In this document: positions 7,735-19,900 of the stretch, in pieces | How positions within the stretch are numbered: the first letter of the stretch is position 1 | Layout: the number at the start of each line of letters is the position of its first letter | NCBI RefSeq assembly: GCF_009184635.1 | Contig: NZ_WELI01000001.1 | Location: forward strand, 558,001 to 622,000 | DNA: 64,000 nt | Direction of reading: 5' to 3' | Source of the DNA: Rudanella paleaurantiibacter | GTDB lineage: Bacteria > Bacteroidota > Bacteroidia > Cytophagales > Spirosomataceae | Program-made: the position numbers and the translations under genes | Notes under the pieces: model-generated | Told to the model about the DNA's origin: nothing | What the model saw: only the letters and a program-made list of their open reading frames with translations | Databases searched by the model: none

Positions 7735-10689
7735 CTACCTGTTGCCCGATGGTGTAGAGGACTTCGTTGGGAGCAGCTGTTCAACGGGTTGCTGGTTACC
7801 AACGGGCAATTGCCCATCAACCGTGTTGGGTGATGCCATTCGGGCATTGGCAGCACTGACGCACGAGGCCGAGATGGTGGTAGTGGTCGCGGGGTTAACA
7901 ATAATGCTTGGTCCGGTTTGCCCGGTACTCCAGACTACTACATTCGGGGCTGGACAGCCGCTGGCGTCGAGTTGCACCTGCCCACCGGGGCAAACGGCTG
8001 TCTGGTTGGCGACAATAGTGAGCGTTGTACTAACCACAAAGGAGGCTACCGGGCTGTAAACCGCATTGGCGTAGCCCACCCGCAGGTAGTACAGCTGCCC
8101 GGCGTTGAGCGAAGCTGGCAGCGTAACCACCATCTGCGTGGGGTTGGCCGTGGTGGGGGTAAGCGTAGTGGAGGTCGGGAAGCCCGAATCCGAAGCTATC
8201 TCAGCCCAGAATGGCCCGTTGGCTGCAAACGAGCAATTCCCCGGCGCACTATTAGCCATATATGACAGGGTGAGTGATTGCCCACCCGACACCAGCGTTT
8301 GCGATAGGGTAGGGGCACCCGCAAACGTTGGTTGCAAAACCGTGGTGCTCACGGTTGCTGTTGCCGATAGGCCGAGGGCGTCGGTAACCGTAACCGAGTA
8401 CACCCCGGCTGTGCTGGCAGTAGCTACGCTGTTATTGCCCGGAACGGCTACCGCACCCGCCGAAAATTGGTACTGATAAGGGGCTGTTCCGCCCGAAACC
8501 GATGCAGTCAGCGTATTCGATTCGCCCGCGCAGACCGTGGTGCTGGCCAACGTTATCGATAGCGGGGCGGCATCCTGCACCCAAACCGAATAACTTTTGG
8601 CAGGTAGTTCCAGGTAAACCCGGTTCTGCCCGTCGACTACGGCAAACGGGAAGGCCGAGCGGCCCAGCACGTCGCCAAAACGGGTGCCGGTTTGAATGCC
8701 GTTGCGGGTGGTAATCTGATGGTCGACCCGCAGCGGCTGATTGTCGAAGTTAATGGCCACGAGCACTTCTTTACCGCCTACAGAACCTGCGGCATTCAAC
8801 TGGTAAACCAACACCTTGTTGGGGCTGCTCTGAATGTAGTTGTTCGGTGCCGGGGCTGTGTTGCTGCCGCCAAAATGGTTGAGCAGGTCCATGCTCGTGG
8901 AGCCGGTAATGTATTTTTTGTGGACCTGAATCAGTTTATCGATGGCGGGTTTGAGAGCCGGTAGCCCAACGGGGTGGTAATTAAACCCAATCACATCGTT
9001 CCCGTAGGTGGTGTTGCGGGCCGGGTAACCGTAATAATCAGGGTAGAAAACGGCCGGTACGCCTAACTGGTTATTGGTCAGAATCCAGGCGTAGCCCAGG
9101 TCGGGGTTGTTGTGCACCAGGGCGTCACCAAACGTGGGGTTGTCGCTGCGGAAATCGTGGTTGTTCAAAAACGTCACGATGTTGTTGCCCGACCCAAAGC
9201 TATTCCCATCGGTGGCAAACCGAAGGCTGTTGAAATAGGCATTGCGTGGGTCGGCTCCGTTGTCGAGCGCCTGTTTGAGCGCATCGCGCAGGGCAAAGTC
9301 GAATACCCGTACCTGCACATTGTTGCGGGTATCGGTGTTCATGCCGCTATACACCGCATCAACCCAGCCTTTCAGTTCAGCCCGGTTATTGCCGTACCAC
9401 TCACCCACAACAAGGTTGGGCGTGCGGCCGCTGGCGCGCATTTCTTCGAGCATGGTACGCATGAACGAAGGCTCAAAATGTTTGACCGCATCCACACGGA
9501 GTCCCTTTGACCCTAAATCGTCGAAGGCCCATTTTGTCCAGTCGACCAGCAGGTCTTTGGTAGCCGGAATGTTGTGGTCGTAATCGTAGAAATAATCCAG
9601 ACTCTGCATCGACCACTGCGGGCCCAGGCAGGTAGTTTGCGACCAACCCGCCGGACTGCTGCTGGTGAAGTGTGGCCGGAAACCGTTCCAGTCGAGCGCC
9701 CCGCGCCCGCTGGGCATATTTGTAAAGTTGGTGTAGGTCTGAAACTGGAGTTTATACCCCGCCCCAAACGGATTAGTGAAATCGGCTACGTTGTAGGCCC
9801 CTCCACCGTTGGCTGGCACGTAGAAAATATCAATGGGCAGGTGGTCGGAGTACTCGCTGTCGTAGTTGATGGCCTGAATAATGAGAAAATCGCCGGTCGC
9901 ATTGAAGTCGTTAGCAGTCACGGTCACGGCAAATTCATCGAGGTCGCCGTTTCCGTCGATGCGGTTGAGGTAGTTCCGACCCAGCTGAGCTGTGTACTGA
10001 AACACGTCGGCCGAGGTGGTCAGGTCAATGTCGGGTGTCACAACCGGACTCCACCGCGATCCGCCGATTTTGTTGGTCGTGGCATGAAACGCGTACTTGG
10101 CGCCGTTGAAAATATTTCCCCGCGACCGCATCTTGATGTAATACGTACCGGCGCCCTCGGCGGCCGAGCCGCCTATCGGAATGACCATTCGGTACCGATC
10201 CGACGGAAAAGGCCGTTTGAACCCGCAACTGGGATTGTTGCCGCTCGCAAAGGTGGTGATGTAGTCTTTTACGGCGGGGTTGGTTTCCAGATCGCCCGCG
10301 TCGCGGTGGTTGTACACCATGTCGGCTACGGGCGTAATACCCACGGCTGTCAGGGAGTTGACCATACTTTTGATTTCGGGAAGGGTGCCGAGGGAGGTTT
10401 GCGAGGGGCCCACAAACAGGTCGCGCGGGTCGTAGCCACCACTCCGGTTGCCGTTGCCTGCAAAGGGCGGGTACCATACGTGGGTGAAGCCGGCCTGACT
10501 CAGGGCGGGGGCTTTGAGCCGGAGTGTATCCGACCAGTTAAACGAAACGCCCGATGGGCCGGTGGTACTCTGACCCGTTTTGGGATAGTCCCAGTACCAA
10601 CCCTGAAACATAATCTGCGGTGTCGACTGCGCGACGGCCTGAAGGGCGAATGCGAGCAGGCAACAAAGGCTGAGTAAATGGTTTCGCAT
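7735..10689 (-). CDS. Secreted alpha-amylase (GH13) with Ig-like tail, no T9SS sorting domain
   Basis: 984 aa. The signal peptide (MRNHLLSLCCLLAFALQAVAQ) leads into a GH13 (beta/alpha)8 barrel starting IMFQGWYWDY. Conserved region I is DMVYNH. The nucleophile is Asp400 in GLRVDAVKH, the acid/base Glu430 in VVGEWYGNN, and the transition-state stabiliser Asp512 in NNHDFR, so the catalytic set is complete. It should hydrolyse alpha-1,4-glucans outside the cytoplasm. After the barrel and a beta domain (to about 690) come three Ig/PKD-like stretches (for example TVCAGESNTLTASVSGG). The protein then stops at TPSGNR without the sorting domain that its three neighbours carry. The terminator 27 bases further on leaves no room for one. 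The route out of the cell is therefore uncertain. Confidence 0.9.
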   Translation of the reverse strand: MRNHLLSLCCLLAFALQAVAQSTPQIMFQGWYWDYPKTGQSTTGPSGVSFNWSDTLRLKAPALSQAGFTHVWYPPFAGNGNRSGGYDPRDLFVGPSQTSLGTLPEIKSMVNSLTAVGITPVADMVYNHRDAGDLETNPAVKDYITTFASGNNPSCGFKRPFPSDRYRMVIPIGGSAAEGAGTYYIKMRSRGNIFNGAKYAFHATTNKIGGSRWSPVVTPDIDLTTSADVFQYTAQLGRNYLNRIDGNGDLDEFAVTVTANDFNATGDFLIIQAINYDSEYSDHLPIDIFYVPANGGGAYNVADFTNPFGAGYKLQFQTYTNFTNMPSGRGALDWNGFRPHFTSSSPAGWSQTTCLGPQWSMQSLDYFYDYDHNIPATKDLLVDWTKWAFDDLGSKGLRVDAVKHFEPSFMRTMLEEMRASGRTPNLVVGEWYGNNRAELKGWVDAVYSGMNTDTRNNVQVRVFDFALRDALKQALDNGADPRNAYFNSLRFATDGNSFGSGNNIVTFLNNHDFRSDNPTFGDALVHNNPDLGYAWILTNNQLGVPAVFYPDYYGYPARNTTYGNDVIGFNYHPVGLPALKPAIDKLIQVHKKYITGSTSMDLLNHFGGSNTAPAPNNYIQSSPNKVLVYQLNAAGSVGGKEVLVAINFDNQPLRVDHQITTRNGIQTGTRFGDVLGRSAFPFAVVDGQNRVYLELPAKSYSVWVQDAAPLSITLASTTVCAGESNTLTASVSGGTAPYQYQFSAGAVAVPGNNSVATASTAGVYSVTVTDALGLSATATVSTTVLQPTFAGAPTLSQTLVSGGQSLTLSYMANSAPGNCSFAANGPFWAEIASDSGFPTSTTLTPTTANPTQMVVTLPASLNAGQLYYLRVGYANAVYSPVASFVVSTTLTIVANQTAVCPGGQVQLDASGCPAPNVVVWSTGQTGPSIIVNPATTTTISASCVSAANARMASPNTVDGQLPVGNQQPVEQLLPTKSSTPSGNR

Positions 10690-10738
10690 GGACAGTTGTT
10701 AGATGAACAGTAGTTTCAAAATAGGATAGATGAACTGA

Positions 10739-10746
10739 CAAATATA
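10739..10746 (-). promoter_or_regulatory. Candidate -7 box (TATATTTG) for the alpha-amylase
   Basis: On the minus strand this reads TATATTTG, matching the Bacteroidota -7 consensus TAnnTTTG, 49 bases upstream of the amylase ATG. I do not see a clean TTTG -33 box at the usual spacing. Confidence 0.35.
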
Positions 10747-10793
10747 ATTCATCGGCGAGTTTGTTCTCAGTGGGGTGACAAATATGACCACTA

Positions 10794-10883
10794 CATGAAT
10801 GTACCATGAATAGGGTATAATGTACAGTCAGCACAATAGCTCATTATACACTGTACACTATTCATTAGACAGTTTGTGCTGAC
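10794..10883. repeat. Intergenic repeat of the ATGTAC/CATTATAC family with inverted-repeat core
   Basis: Short units like CATGAATAG, GGTATAATGTACAG and CATTATACACTGTACAC face each other, and GTCAGCACA (10827-10835) pairs with TGTGCTGAC (10875-10883). It is related to the element at 2555-2650. Confidence 0.5.
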
Positions 10884-10913
10884 ATAGTGCGTGTTCAGCG
10901 TCTATATAAACAA

Positions 10914-10943
10914 AGAGCCCCCGACGGTCAGGTCGGGGGCTCT
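10914..10943. terminator. Terminator of the 4147-aa secreted protein gene
   Basis: AGAGCCCCCGAC (10914-10925) pairs with GTCGGGGGCTCT (10932-10943), a 12-bp perfect stem with a 6-base loop, 18 bases downstream of the stop codon. Confidence 0.85.
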
Positions 10944-10961
10944 CGTTCAAAGCAGATCCTG

Positions 10962-13900
10962 TTACTGCCGAACCACCTTCACGGTTTTAGTCCGGGTCGG
11001 TGTGCTTACCTGCAAGAGGTACGTGCCCGCCGATTCGCCCAGTTTCACCCGACCACGAGCTACGCCCGAAGCAGGAGTTACTAACTGGTTGCTTACCGAC
11101 TGACCTTGCAGCGCAACCACGCGCAGGGTGACAGCTTCGCTGCCTACTCCGCGTACTTCGACCTCAACTGACTCGGCCGACGTTGGGTTGCCCATTACCG
11201 TAACTTCCAGTTCAGCAGCCGTCTCGCTGGCAACCCGGGCTCCGCCTGTGCAGACTCCTTTGAAGTTGAAGCTAAACGTATTGCTGATGGTAGCACCCTG
11301 AGTCACGCGCAACTGGAACGGATTGATGTCGGACGATGGGTTGTTCACCGCATTAATCAGATCCTGGTTATCCAGTGACCGCAGACAGTTGTTCGGATCG
11401 GCATTTTTCAGACCGACGATGTTGGCGTAGCTGATTGCGCTACCGTCGCCACCGCTGGTCAGAATCCGGAACGTACCCGTCTGGCAGTTTACATCCGCTA
11501 CACCCGTGATCTGGAGTGCACCACCCAACGTATTGGCTGGGCTACCACAGCTTGCCGGGGCAGGCGGAGTTGTTGTGCCGCTCGTTGCCGGGCTTACCGT
11601 GAGCTGGAAGCTGGTGCTTCCCGACAGGTTACCCGGATCCGTAGCTGTCAGCGTAACTGTAACCACGCCCGATACCGATGGGGTACCGCTGATGGTGGTG
11701 CCAGCCAGTGACAGACCAGCAGGCAGGCCGCTGGCTGCGAGCACTAAGCTACCCGGCGTCTGAGCGTCGGTGAAGACGCTACCCACGTTGAGCGAGTAGG
11801 CTGTGCCCACCGTTGCCGACTGAGGACCTACCGCGTTGGCCACCGTGGGGGCCGTGTTGGTGGGTGGCTGTGGGTTGCCTGAGCAGAAGGCACCAAAGTC
11901 GAAGACAAAGGCCGTTCCTTCCACACCGTTCTGGCGTACCCGCACCGTCACCGGCTTAGGATCGGCCCGCAGACCAGCCTCGATCACGTGGTTGGTGTTG
12001 GTTGTCCAGCCGGTGATACCGATGGCCAGATACTCAACCGCTGAACCGTTACCCCCTGTCGAGCCGAAGACAATCGCACCAGTCTGACAGTTGTAGCTCA
12101 CCACCGTTGCCGCCAACGGACCGCCCACAGGTGGGTTGGTCGTGGTGCTGGCGGCTGGGCTTACCGTGAGCTGGAAGCTGGTGCTGGCCGATAGGCTACC
12201 CGGGTCGGTGGCTGTCAGGGTTACTGTTACCACGCCCGATACCGATGGGGTACCGCTGATGGTGGTGCCAGCCAGTGACAGACCAGCAGGCAGACCGCTG
12301 GCTGCGAGCACTAAGCTACCCGGCGTCTGAGCGTCGGTGAAGACGCTACCCACGTTGAGCGAGTAGGCTGTGCCCACCGTTGCCGACTGGGGACCTACCG
12401 CGTTGGCCACCGTGGGGGCCGTGTTGGTGGGTGGCTGTGGGTTGCCTGAGCAGAAGGCACCAAAGTCGAAGACAAAGGCCGTTCCTTCCACACCGTTCTG
12501 GCGTACCCGCACCGTTACCGGCTTAGGATCGGCCCGCAGGCCAGCCTCGATCACGTGGTTGGTGTTGGTTGTCCAGCCGGTGATACCGATGGCCAGATAC
12601 TCAACCGCTGAACCGTTACCCCCTGTCGAGCCGAAGACAATCGCACCGGTCTGGCAGTTGTAGCTCACCACTGTTGCCGCCAACGGACCGCCCACAGGTG
12701 GGTTGGTCGTGGTGCTGGCGGCTGGGCTTACCGTGAGCTGGAAGCTGGTGCTGGCCGAGAGGCTACCCGGGTCGGTGGCCGTCAGCGTAACTGTAACCAC
12801 ACCCGATACCGATGGGGTACCGCTGATGGTGGTGCCAGCCAGAGACAGACCAGCAGGCAGGCCGCTGGCTGCGAGCACTAAGCTACCCGGCGTCTGAGCG
12901 TCGGTGAAGACGCTACCCACGTTGAGCGAGTAGGCTGTGCCCACCGTTGCCGACTGGGGACCTACTGCGTTGGCCACCGTGGGGGCCGTGTTGGCAGGCG
13001 GAGCCACCGTGGTGCTGCTGGCCGGGCTAACGGTCAGCGTGAAAGTAGCGCCGGTTGAGAGGCTACCCGGATCGGTGGCGCGCAGCGTTACGGTGCTTAT
13101 ACCTGAGAACGATGGCGTACCGCTGATGGTCGTACCGCTGAAGGTCAGACCGGCAGGCAGGCCACTTACCGACAGCACCAGGCTGTTCGGCGTCTCCATA
13201 TCGCTAAACACATTACCAATATTGAGCGTAAACGGTACACCTACCGTGGCCGACTGCGGGCCAACTGGGTTGACTACCGTTGGCGAGTTGTTACCCATAC
13301 CACCCGCGCAGGCCGCGAGCGCGTTCCAGGTATAGCTCACCGTTACGCCGTTTTGCGTTGCAAACAGAACGAACGGCTGAACGTTGGGGCTCTGGTTGCG
13401 GATGTCTACCGCTACCTGACCATCAACCATCGCTGTGCAGCTTATGGTTGGGCCGGTGATACCCACTGCCGAGAACGTAATCGGGCTACCGTTACCACCC
13501 ACGGTGATAAACTGAATCTGCCCTGTCTGACAGTTGTAGATCGGCTCCATCAGCGCCAGTGGCTGACCAATGGTGCCCGCTGGGCTACCGCAGGCCGGTG
13601 CTACCGTGTTCGATACCGTAATCGAGATGGTCGCGGTGCCTGAGCAGCCGTTACCCGCTGTACCCGTTACCGAGTAGGTGAAGGTTCCTGTTGCTGAGGT
13701 GGGCGGGTTGATGCTCGCCGTCGTGGCACCGGTGCTCCAGGTGTAGCCCGTTGCACCCGAGGCCGTCAGCGTCAGGGCCTGGCCCATCGTTACTGCAGTA
13801 CCCGGCATAGCCGCAATGGTTACGGCTGGTCCGGCGGTGCTGCTCATCACGGTTGCCGTAGCAGTCGCCGTGCAGTTGCCAGCATTGCTGACCGTTACGG

Positions 13901-16900
13901 TGTAGGTACCGGCGGTTGATACGGTGAAGATACCCGTCGTGTTGCTCTGACCATTGCTCAGGCTGTAGCTGGTACCGCCCGTAGCGGTCAGGGTCACGCT
14001 CGTTTGGGCACAGGTGAGTGTACCCGAAGCGGCCAGTGTTGCGTTGACGGCGTTGGTTGCGCTTTCGACCGTGGTTGTGGCCGAAGCGGTACAACCGTTA
14101 GCCGCCGTTACAACTACCGTGTAGGTACCACCTGCCGATACGGTAGCGGTGTTACCCGTGCTACCACCAATCTGCGTAGCTCCTGCGCTGAACACATACG
14201 TGCCCTGGCCAGCTGGTGTAGCCGTCAGTGTTACGCTGGTGTTGTTGCAGGTAATGGTGCCGTTGTTGGCCAGGCTAACTGTGGGGGCTGTTGTGCTACC
14301 CATCACCGTAACCGAAGCCGACGTGGTGCAACCATTCGCGCCCGTGATGACTACTGAGTAGATACCCGGCGTAGTTACCGTAGCCGTATTACCCGCGCTG
14401 CCGCCGATCTGGGTAGCGCCCGCGCTGAATGCGTACGAGACAGCACCCGCTGGTGAAGCCGTCAGCGCAACAAACGTGGTTGAGCAGCTGAGTACACCAC
14501 TGGCGGTGAGAGAAGCCACCGGCGATGTTGAGCTACCCATTACGGTAACCTGAGCTACTGCTGAGCAACCACCCGCGTCGGTAATCGTAACGGAGTACGT
14601 ACCTGCCGTGGTTACGGTAGCGGTATTGCCCGTGCTGCCGCCAATTTGCGTGGCCCCCGCGCTGAACACATACGAAGCGAGACCCGATGGGCTAGCCGTG
14701 AGCGTTACGCTTGGGTTGGCACAAGAGATGGTTCCGCTCGCAACCAGTGTGGCCGTGATGGCGTTGGTGGTGCTCGTGACCGTAGTGGTTGCCGTTGAGG
14801 TGCAACCGTCGCCGTTACCAACCGTTACGGTGTAGGTACCGGCCGTTGATACGGTGAAGATACCCGTCGTGTTGCTCTGACCATTGCTCAGGCTGTAGCT
14901 GGTACCACCTGTTGCCGTCAGCGTAACAGTCGTGTTCGAGCAGCTCAGTACACCGCTGTTGGTGAGCGAAGCCGTCGGGGTTGTACCTGCACCTACCGTG
15001 AGGCTGGTGGTCGATGAGCAACCGCTGGCGGTAGCCGTTACTGAGTACGTACCTGCCGCGTTGATCACCGCCGTGTTACCGGCACTGCTCACTACATTCG
15101 ACGAGAACACATACGTGGTACCCGGCGTTGTGGCCGAAGCCGTCAGTGTGGCGCTGCTACCTGAGCATACCAGAGCCGGACCTGCCAGGCTAACCACCGG
15201 CGCAGCCGATACAGTAGCCGTAGCCAGTATCGACGTGCTTTCGCAGTAGCCGATGCCAGAAGCTACGCAAACCACCGTGTAGTTATACGTACCGGCTGTG
15301 GTTGGGCTGCTGAGTGTCGATGCGTTGGTAATGGTACCATCGCTTGCACGCCAGCGAGCGGTGGTGTTCGTTACGCAGCTGGCCGACAGGCTAACCGGCG
15401 TACCCTCGCAGGCTGTAAAGTTATTGGTGCTGCTGACCACCGGAGCGGCTGGCAAACCAATCGTGACAATGCCTGAAACACCGGGGAGCAATGGTGTACA
15501 TCCGTTGGCATCCGTTACCCGAACCGAGTAGGTACCGGTTGCTTCAACCACGATAAACGGATTGTTCTGCTGGCCCGCTGGCGCGTTAGTCCAGGTGTAG
15601 CTGAACGGACCTGTACCCGTTGCATTGGCCGTCAGCGTTACCGACTGACCTGAGCAAATCGAAGCTGCGGCTGGCGATACCGATACCGTTGGCCGTGGGT
15701 TTACGGTTACCTGCGTACTGATGGTGGTGCGGCAACCGGCGTTGGTTACCGTTACACTGTACGTGGTAGTCGTGTTGAGCGGAAGTAGCGGAGCAAACGA
15801 GGCTGAGGTATTGTTGATCAGACCCGGTGCCCAGCGGTAGGTGCTACCTGCTGGTGCGTTTGCTGTCAGCGTAACCGACGTACCTGCGCAAACCGTTTGC
15901 GAGGGGCTCACGGCCACGGTCACATCTGGAATCGAGTTCACCGTTACTGTGACCGATGCCGTACCTGTACAACCAATGGCGTTGGTACCCGTTACCGAGT
16001 AGACCGTAGTGGCCGTTGGCGAGACGCTGATGGCGGCCGTTGACACGCCCGTGCTCCAGGTGTACGATACCGCACCGCTGGCCGTCAGGTTTGCACTCGT
16101 ACCGGCACAGATTGTGGTGGCCGAGGGGCTGATGGTCAGGGTTGGCTGCGTGTTGTTCAGCGTTACTGACGAGGAGGCCGTAGCCGTACATCCACCCGCG
16201 TTGGTCACCGTTACGGTGTAGCTGCCTGCTGTTGATACGCTGAAAATACCCGTCGTGTTAGTTTGGCCGTCGCTCAGGGTATAGCTGTTACCACCCGTGG
16301 CGGTCAGCGTTACGCTGGTTTGCGCGCAGGTCAACGTAGCCGATGAGAGGGTGGCCGTAGCGGCAGCTGATTCGGTTACCGTCAGGCTCTTGCTGGCCGT
16401 ACAACCGTCGCTATTTGTTGCGGTTACTGAGTACACCCCGGCTGTATTAATCACGGCCGTGTTGCCCGTGCTGCTCACCACATTGGGCGAGAACACGTAG
16501 CTGACTCCACCACCGGCGGTCAGCGTCAGGCTGTTGCCCGTGCAGATTTCGGCCGGACCTACCAGCGTAGCTACCGGCAGAGGCTTGCCTGTTACTACTA
16601 CCGTTGCCGACGTAGCACAACCGTACGTATCCTGTACGTTCACCGTGAACGTTTGCGTGCCCGATGCCGACAGGGTGCCGGTTACGGCGCTCAGGTTAGT
16701 AGCGTTAACGGTAGCACCAGCTGGGGCTGCCCACGTGAAGCTATACGGAGCCGTACCGTTGAGGGTTTGGGCCGATAGCTCGACGGGTTGGCCAATGCAC
16801 GCCGTTGCCGACGCGGCCAGGGCCGTTACCGTAAAGGCGGCTGGGCCACTGTACCGAACATCCGTTGTGTTACCGCTAAAGTTGTTGGCATCCACCGTGT

Positions 16901-19900
16901 TGTTACATACGGTCGGTGAGTTACCCCGGCCGAAGTAAGCGGGTGAAGCGCCCGCATCCTGGAGACCATCGCCCGCGTTGTTGGCAACGTAGTTGGCCGC
17001 GGGGTGCAAACCGCCCTGCTGCTGAATACCAATGTTATTGTTGTTCAGCGTGTTGCCCGTAACGGTATGGTTCCGGCCTTCGATCACGATACCGAACCCT
17101 TCGCTCTCGGTCGGTGCCGACACCTGATTCTGGTGCTGGAAGCCCGTCACGGTGTTGTTCCGAATCACCACGCCTGTGGGTACATCCGGGTAGCCTTCCG
17201 TGTTGTTCGGCAGCATGCCCCGCCGGTACACCGAAATACCCGCATGGTCGCGGTTGTTCATCGATGGGCTGGCGGCAAAGCTTACCGTGTTGTTTTCAAC
17301 CACGATGCTGCCGTCGCCCGAGGTAGTCCCCGTTCCGTTCGGATTCTTGATTTCAATACCGAAACGGCCGTTGTTCGAAATGGTGTTTCCGGCGATGAGG
17401 TTAGCACCGGCTCCACCTTTCAATCCCGTTAGGCCGATACCGCTGTCGCCGTTACCCGTTACGGTGTTCCCCGTGATGGTAACGCCCGATGCCGTACCGT
17501 CCTGCAACTCGATACCACAACAGTTGTTGTTGGTGACCGTGTTGTTGACAATGTAGATGTTCTGCTTGAAGCCGTTCCAGATCACGATACCCCGGGCTGC
17601 CCCTTTCGAGTTGTCGTGGCCCGAGAAGGTCGAGCTTGTTACCGTCACGCTCTGCACGGGACCGTTGGCGTAGAAGCCAGCTCCGCCTGAGTTGCTCAGC
17701 GACTGTACGTCGGAAACGACCAGGTTGTTGTTGCCCTGTGCTGCGTAGATACCGGCACTGCTGTTGGGGCCGTTACCCACATACTTCTGCACGGTCAGGT
17801 TGCGGATGGTCACGTTGGTGACTCCGCTATTGATCGAGATACCGCTGCCGGTACCGCTCAGTCCTGTACCATCGAGGATGGTGGCGGTTTTGCTGGCTCC
17901 TTGCAGAGTGAGCGACTTGTCGATGGTCACTCGCTCGTTGAAGGTGTACTCAGCCGCTTCGATGACGTCGCCCACATTGGCAGCATTGACTGCCGCCTGA
18001 ATGGTGGGGAAGAACGTATTCTGCGTGAGGTTACGTACCGGATCGAAGTAGATCAGCTGACCCACGGCCGCGTCGTCGGGCTTGTGGAACAGCAGGGTTT
18101 CGAGGGTAGCACGCTGCGAAGCGTTGAACGTTGACGGCAGCTGTGCGCCTGAACCCAAATCGAACCGGTTGTTGCGGATGTCGATGTTTGGCGTCCAGGG
18201 GCCCATGTTCGTTGGCCGAATTGAGCCACCGTACTCAGGGAAGCCCGCAGCACCCGTAAACGGCGACGATGCCCCCGTAGCTGATGGCCCGGTTGAATTG
18301 TCGACACGGATAAACGTGCTAATGCCCGCGTTGAACGTGTTGGCGTTGCCCGTAGTTCCGAACGTGATGGTTCCGAACGTTGGGTTGTCGGTATCGTGGT
18401 TGTAGAAAGCCACGCCCGTACCGCCCGGTGTCCCCGAACCATTGAAGGTATTGTTGGTCAGGGTTGCCGACTGGTTGCCCAGCACAATGTCAGGCGAGTT
18501 CGAACTGATCGACTTCGTGTTGACCGTCAGGTGACGGAACGTGGTCGAGTTCGCCAACGGGGTAAACGTGTTGTTGTTGTACGTTACCGTGTTAAAGTTC
18601 TCCTGGCTGATACCCCACTGGTGTTGCGAGAAGGTGTTGCCTTCAACCACCACCGTACGGCCTGCCTGATTGTTTTTCAGACGTAGTACCGCCGTGTTAG
18701 GAGCCGCTGCATTCGCGAAAGCCGCGTTGAAGGTGTTGCTCGCAATGGTGATCTGACCGCTGCCGGCATTCGGCTCGGCAAATTCTACACCGCCCCCGTT
18801 GAGGGTGTTGTTCGAAATAGTTACCGCACCTACACTGTTAAACCGTATTTGAATATCCTGATTGATTGACGTCAGGGTATTACCGGTGAACGTACCACTT
18901 ACCTCATCGGCCGAGATGCCCGACCGGAAGTAGCTGGCGGGTGCCGTACCCGTCACGGTGTTACCCGTAAAGGTTACGCTGTTTACGCCCCCGGTTGCTA
19001 CGCGGTACGCCGTGTTACCATTGAAGTTTACGCTGACCGCATTCCGGTCGGTGTACGTTCCTGAGGCAGGCGTTCCGTAGCCGTTGATCGTATTGTTTTT
19101 GATGGCAATATTATCAATGCTGGCTCCGCTGGCGATGATCGCACTTTTCAGTTTCGCCAGATCCACTGAGAACGTCAGACCCTCGATGCTGACACCGTCG
19201 GCCGATACATCAAAAATAGTGGGCTTGCCCGTTACGGTTCCTGTAAAGTTCAGAACCGGCGAAGGCGTGCCTGAGCCGACAATCCGTACCCCTTTGTTCA
19301 CCAGCACCTGCTCGCTGTAAGTACCTGGGCTCACCTGCAAGGTGTGACCAGTCTGAGTACCGGCAGCGTCGATGGCAGATTGAATTGAGCAGAATTTCTG
19401 GCCAGTGTTCGTGTTGGTGACCAACTCTACACCCAATACGTTGCCGACATTGCGGGCGTCGACGCCGTTACCGCTGAAGGTGTTGCCCGAAACCGTGTTG
19501 CCACAGGTAGCGGGTGAGTTGCCCCGTCCGAAATACGAATCGGCCAGGTTTGACTGGTCACCGTCTGTTATGGCATTAGCCGCATAGGGGCCATGACCAG
19601 CCTGCTGCTGAATACCTACATCGTTGTTCTGTACCGAGTTGTTCTGTACCGTATGACCGATACCTTCAACCACAATACCGAAGCCATCGCTGGTTGACGG
19701 TTGCTGATAGCCCGATACCGTGTTGTTCCGAACCACAACCCCCGTCGGAATATCGACGTTGTTGTTACCGATCACAAAACCCCGGCGAATCACCACAATA
19801 CCGCCAATGTCGCGGGCATCGGTGATGGCCGTAGACCGGGTTACCGTGTTGTTTTCTACGACGATGCTGCCATCGCCCGAAGTAGCACCGGTACCGTTCG

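Noticed and set aside
7716-7901. A frameshift that would restore a sorting domain to the alpha-amylase
   Set aside because: The alternative minus-strand frame runs only about 20 bases further and encodes no sorting-domain motif; the terminator follows at once.
9574-10677. A 367-codon open frame on the plus strand opposite the alpha-amylase
   Set aside because: It is a shadow of a GC-rich gene whose minus-strand product has every GH13 catalytic motif; the plus-strand translation matches no recognisable pattern.
11583-13000. Regularly spaced repeats that could suggest a CRISPR array
   Set aside because: The unit is 567 bases, stays in one open reading frame and encodes Ig-like domains; there are no short repeats with unique spacers.
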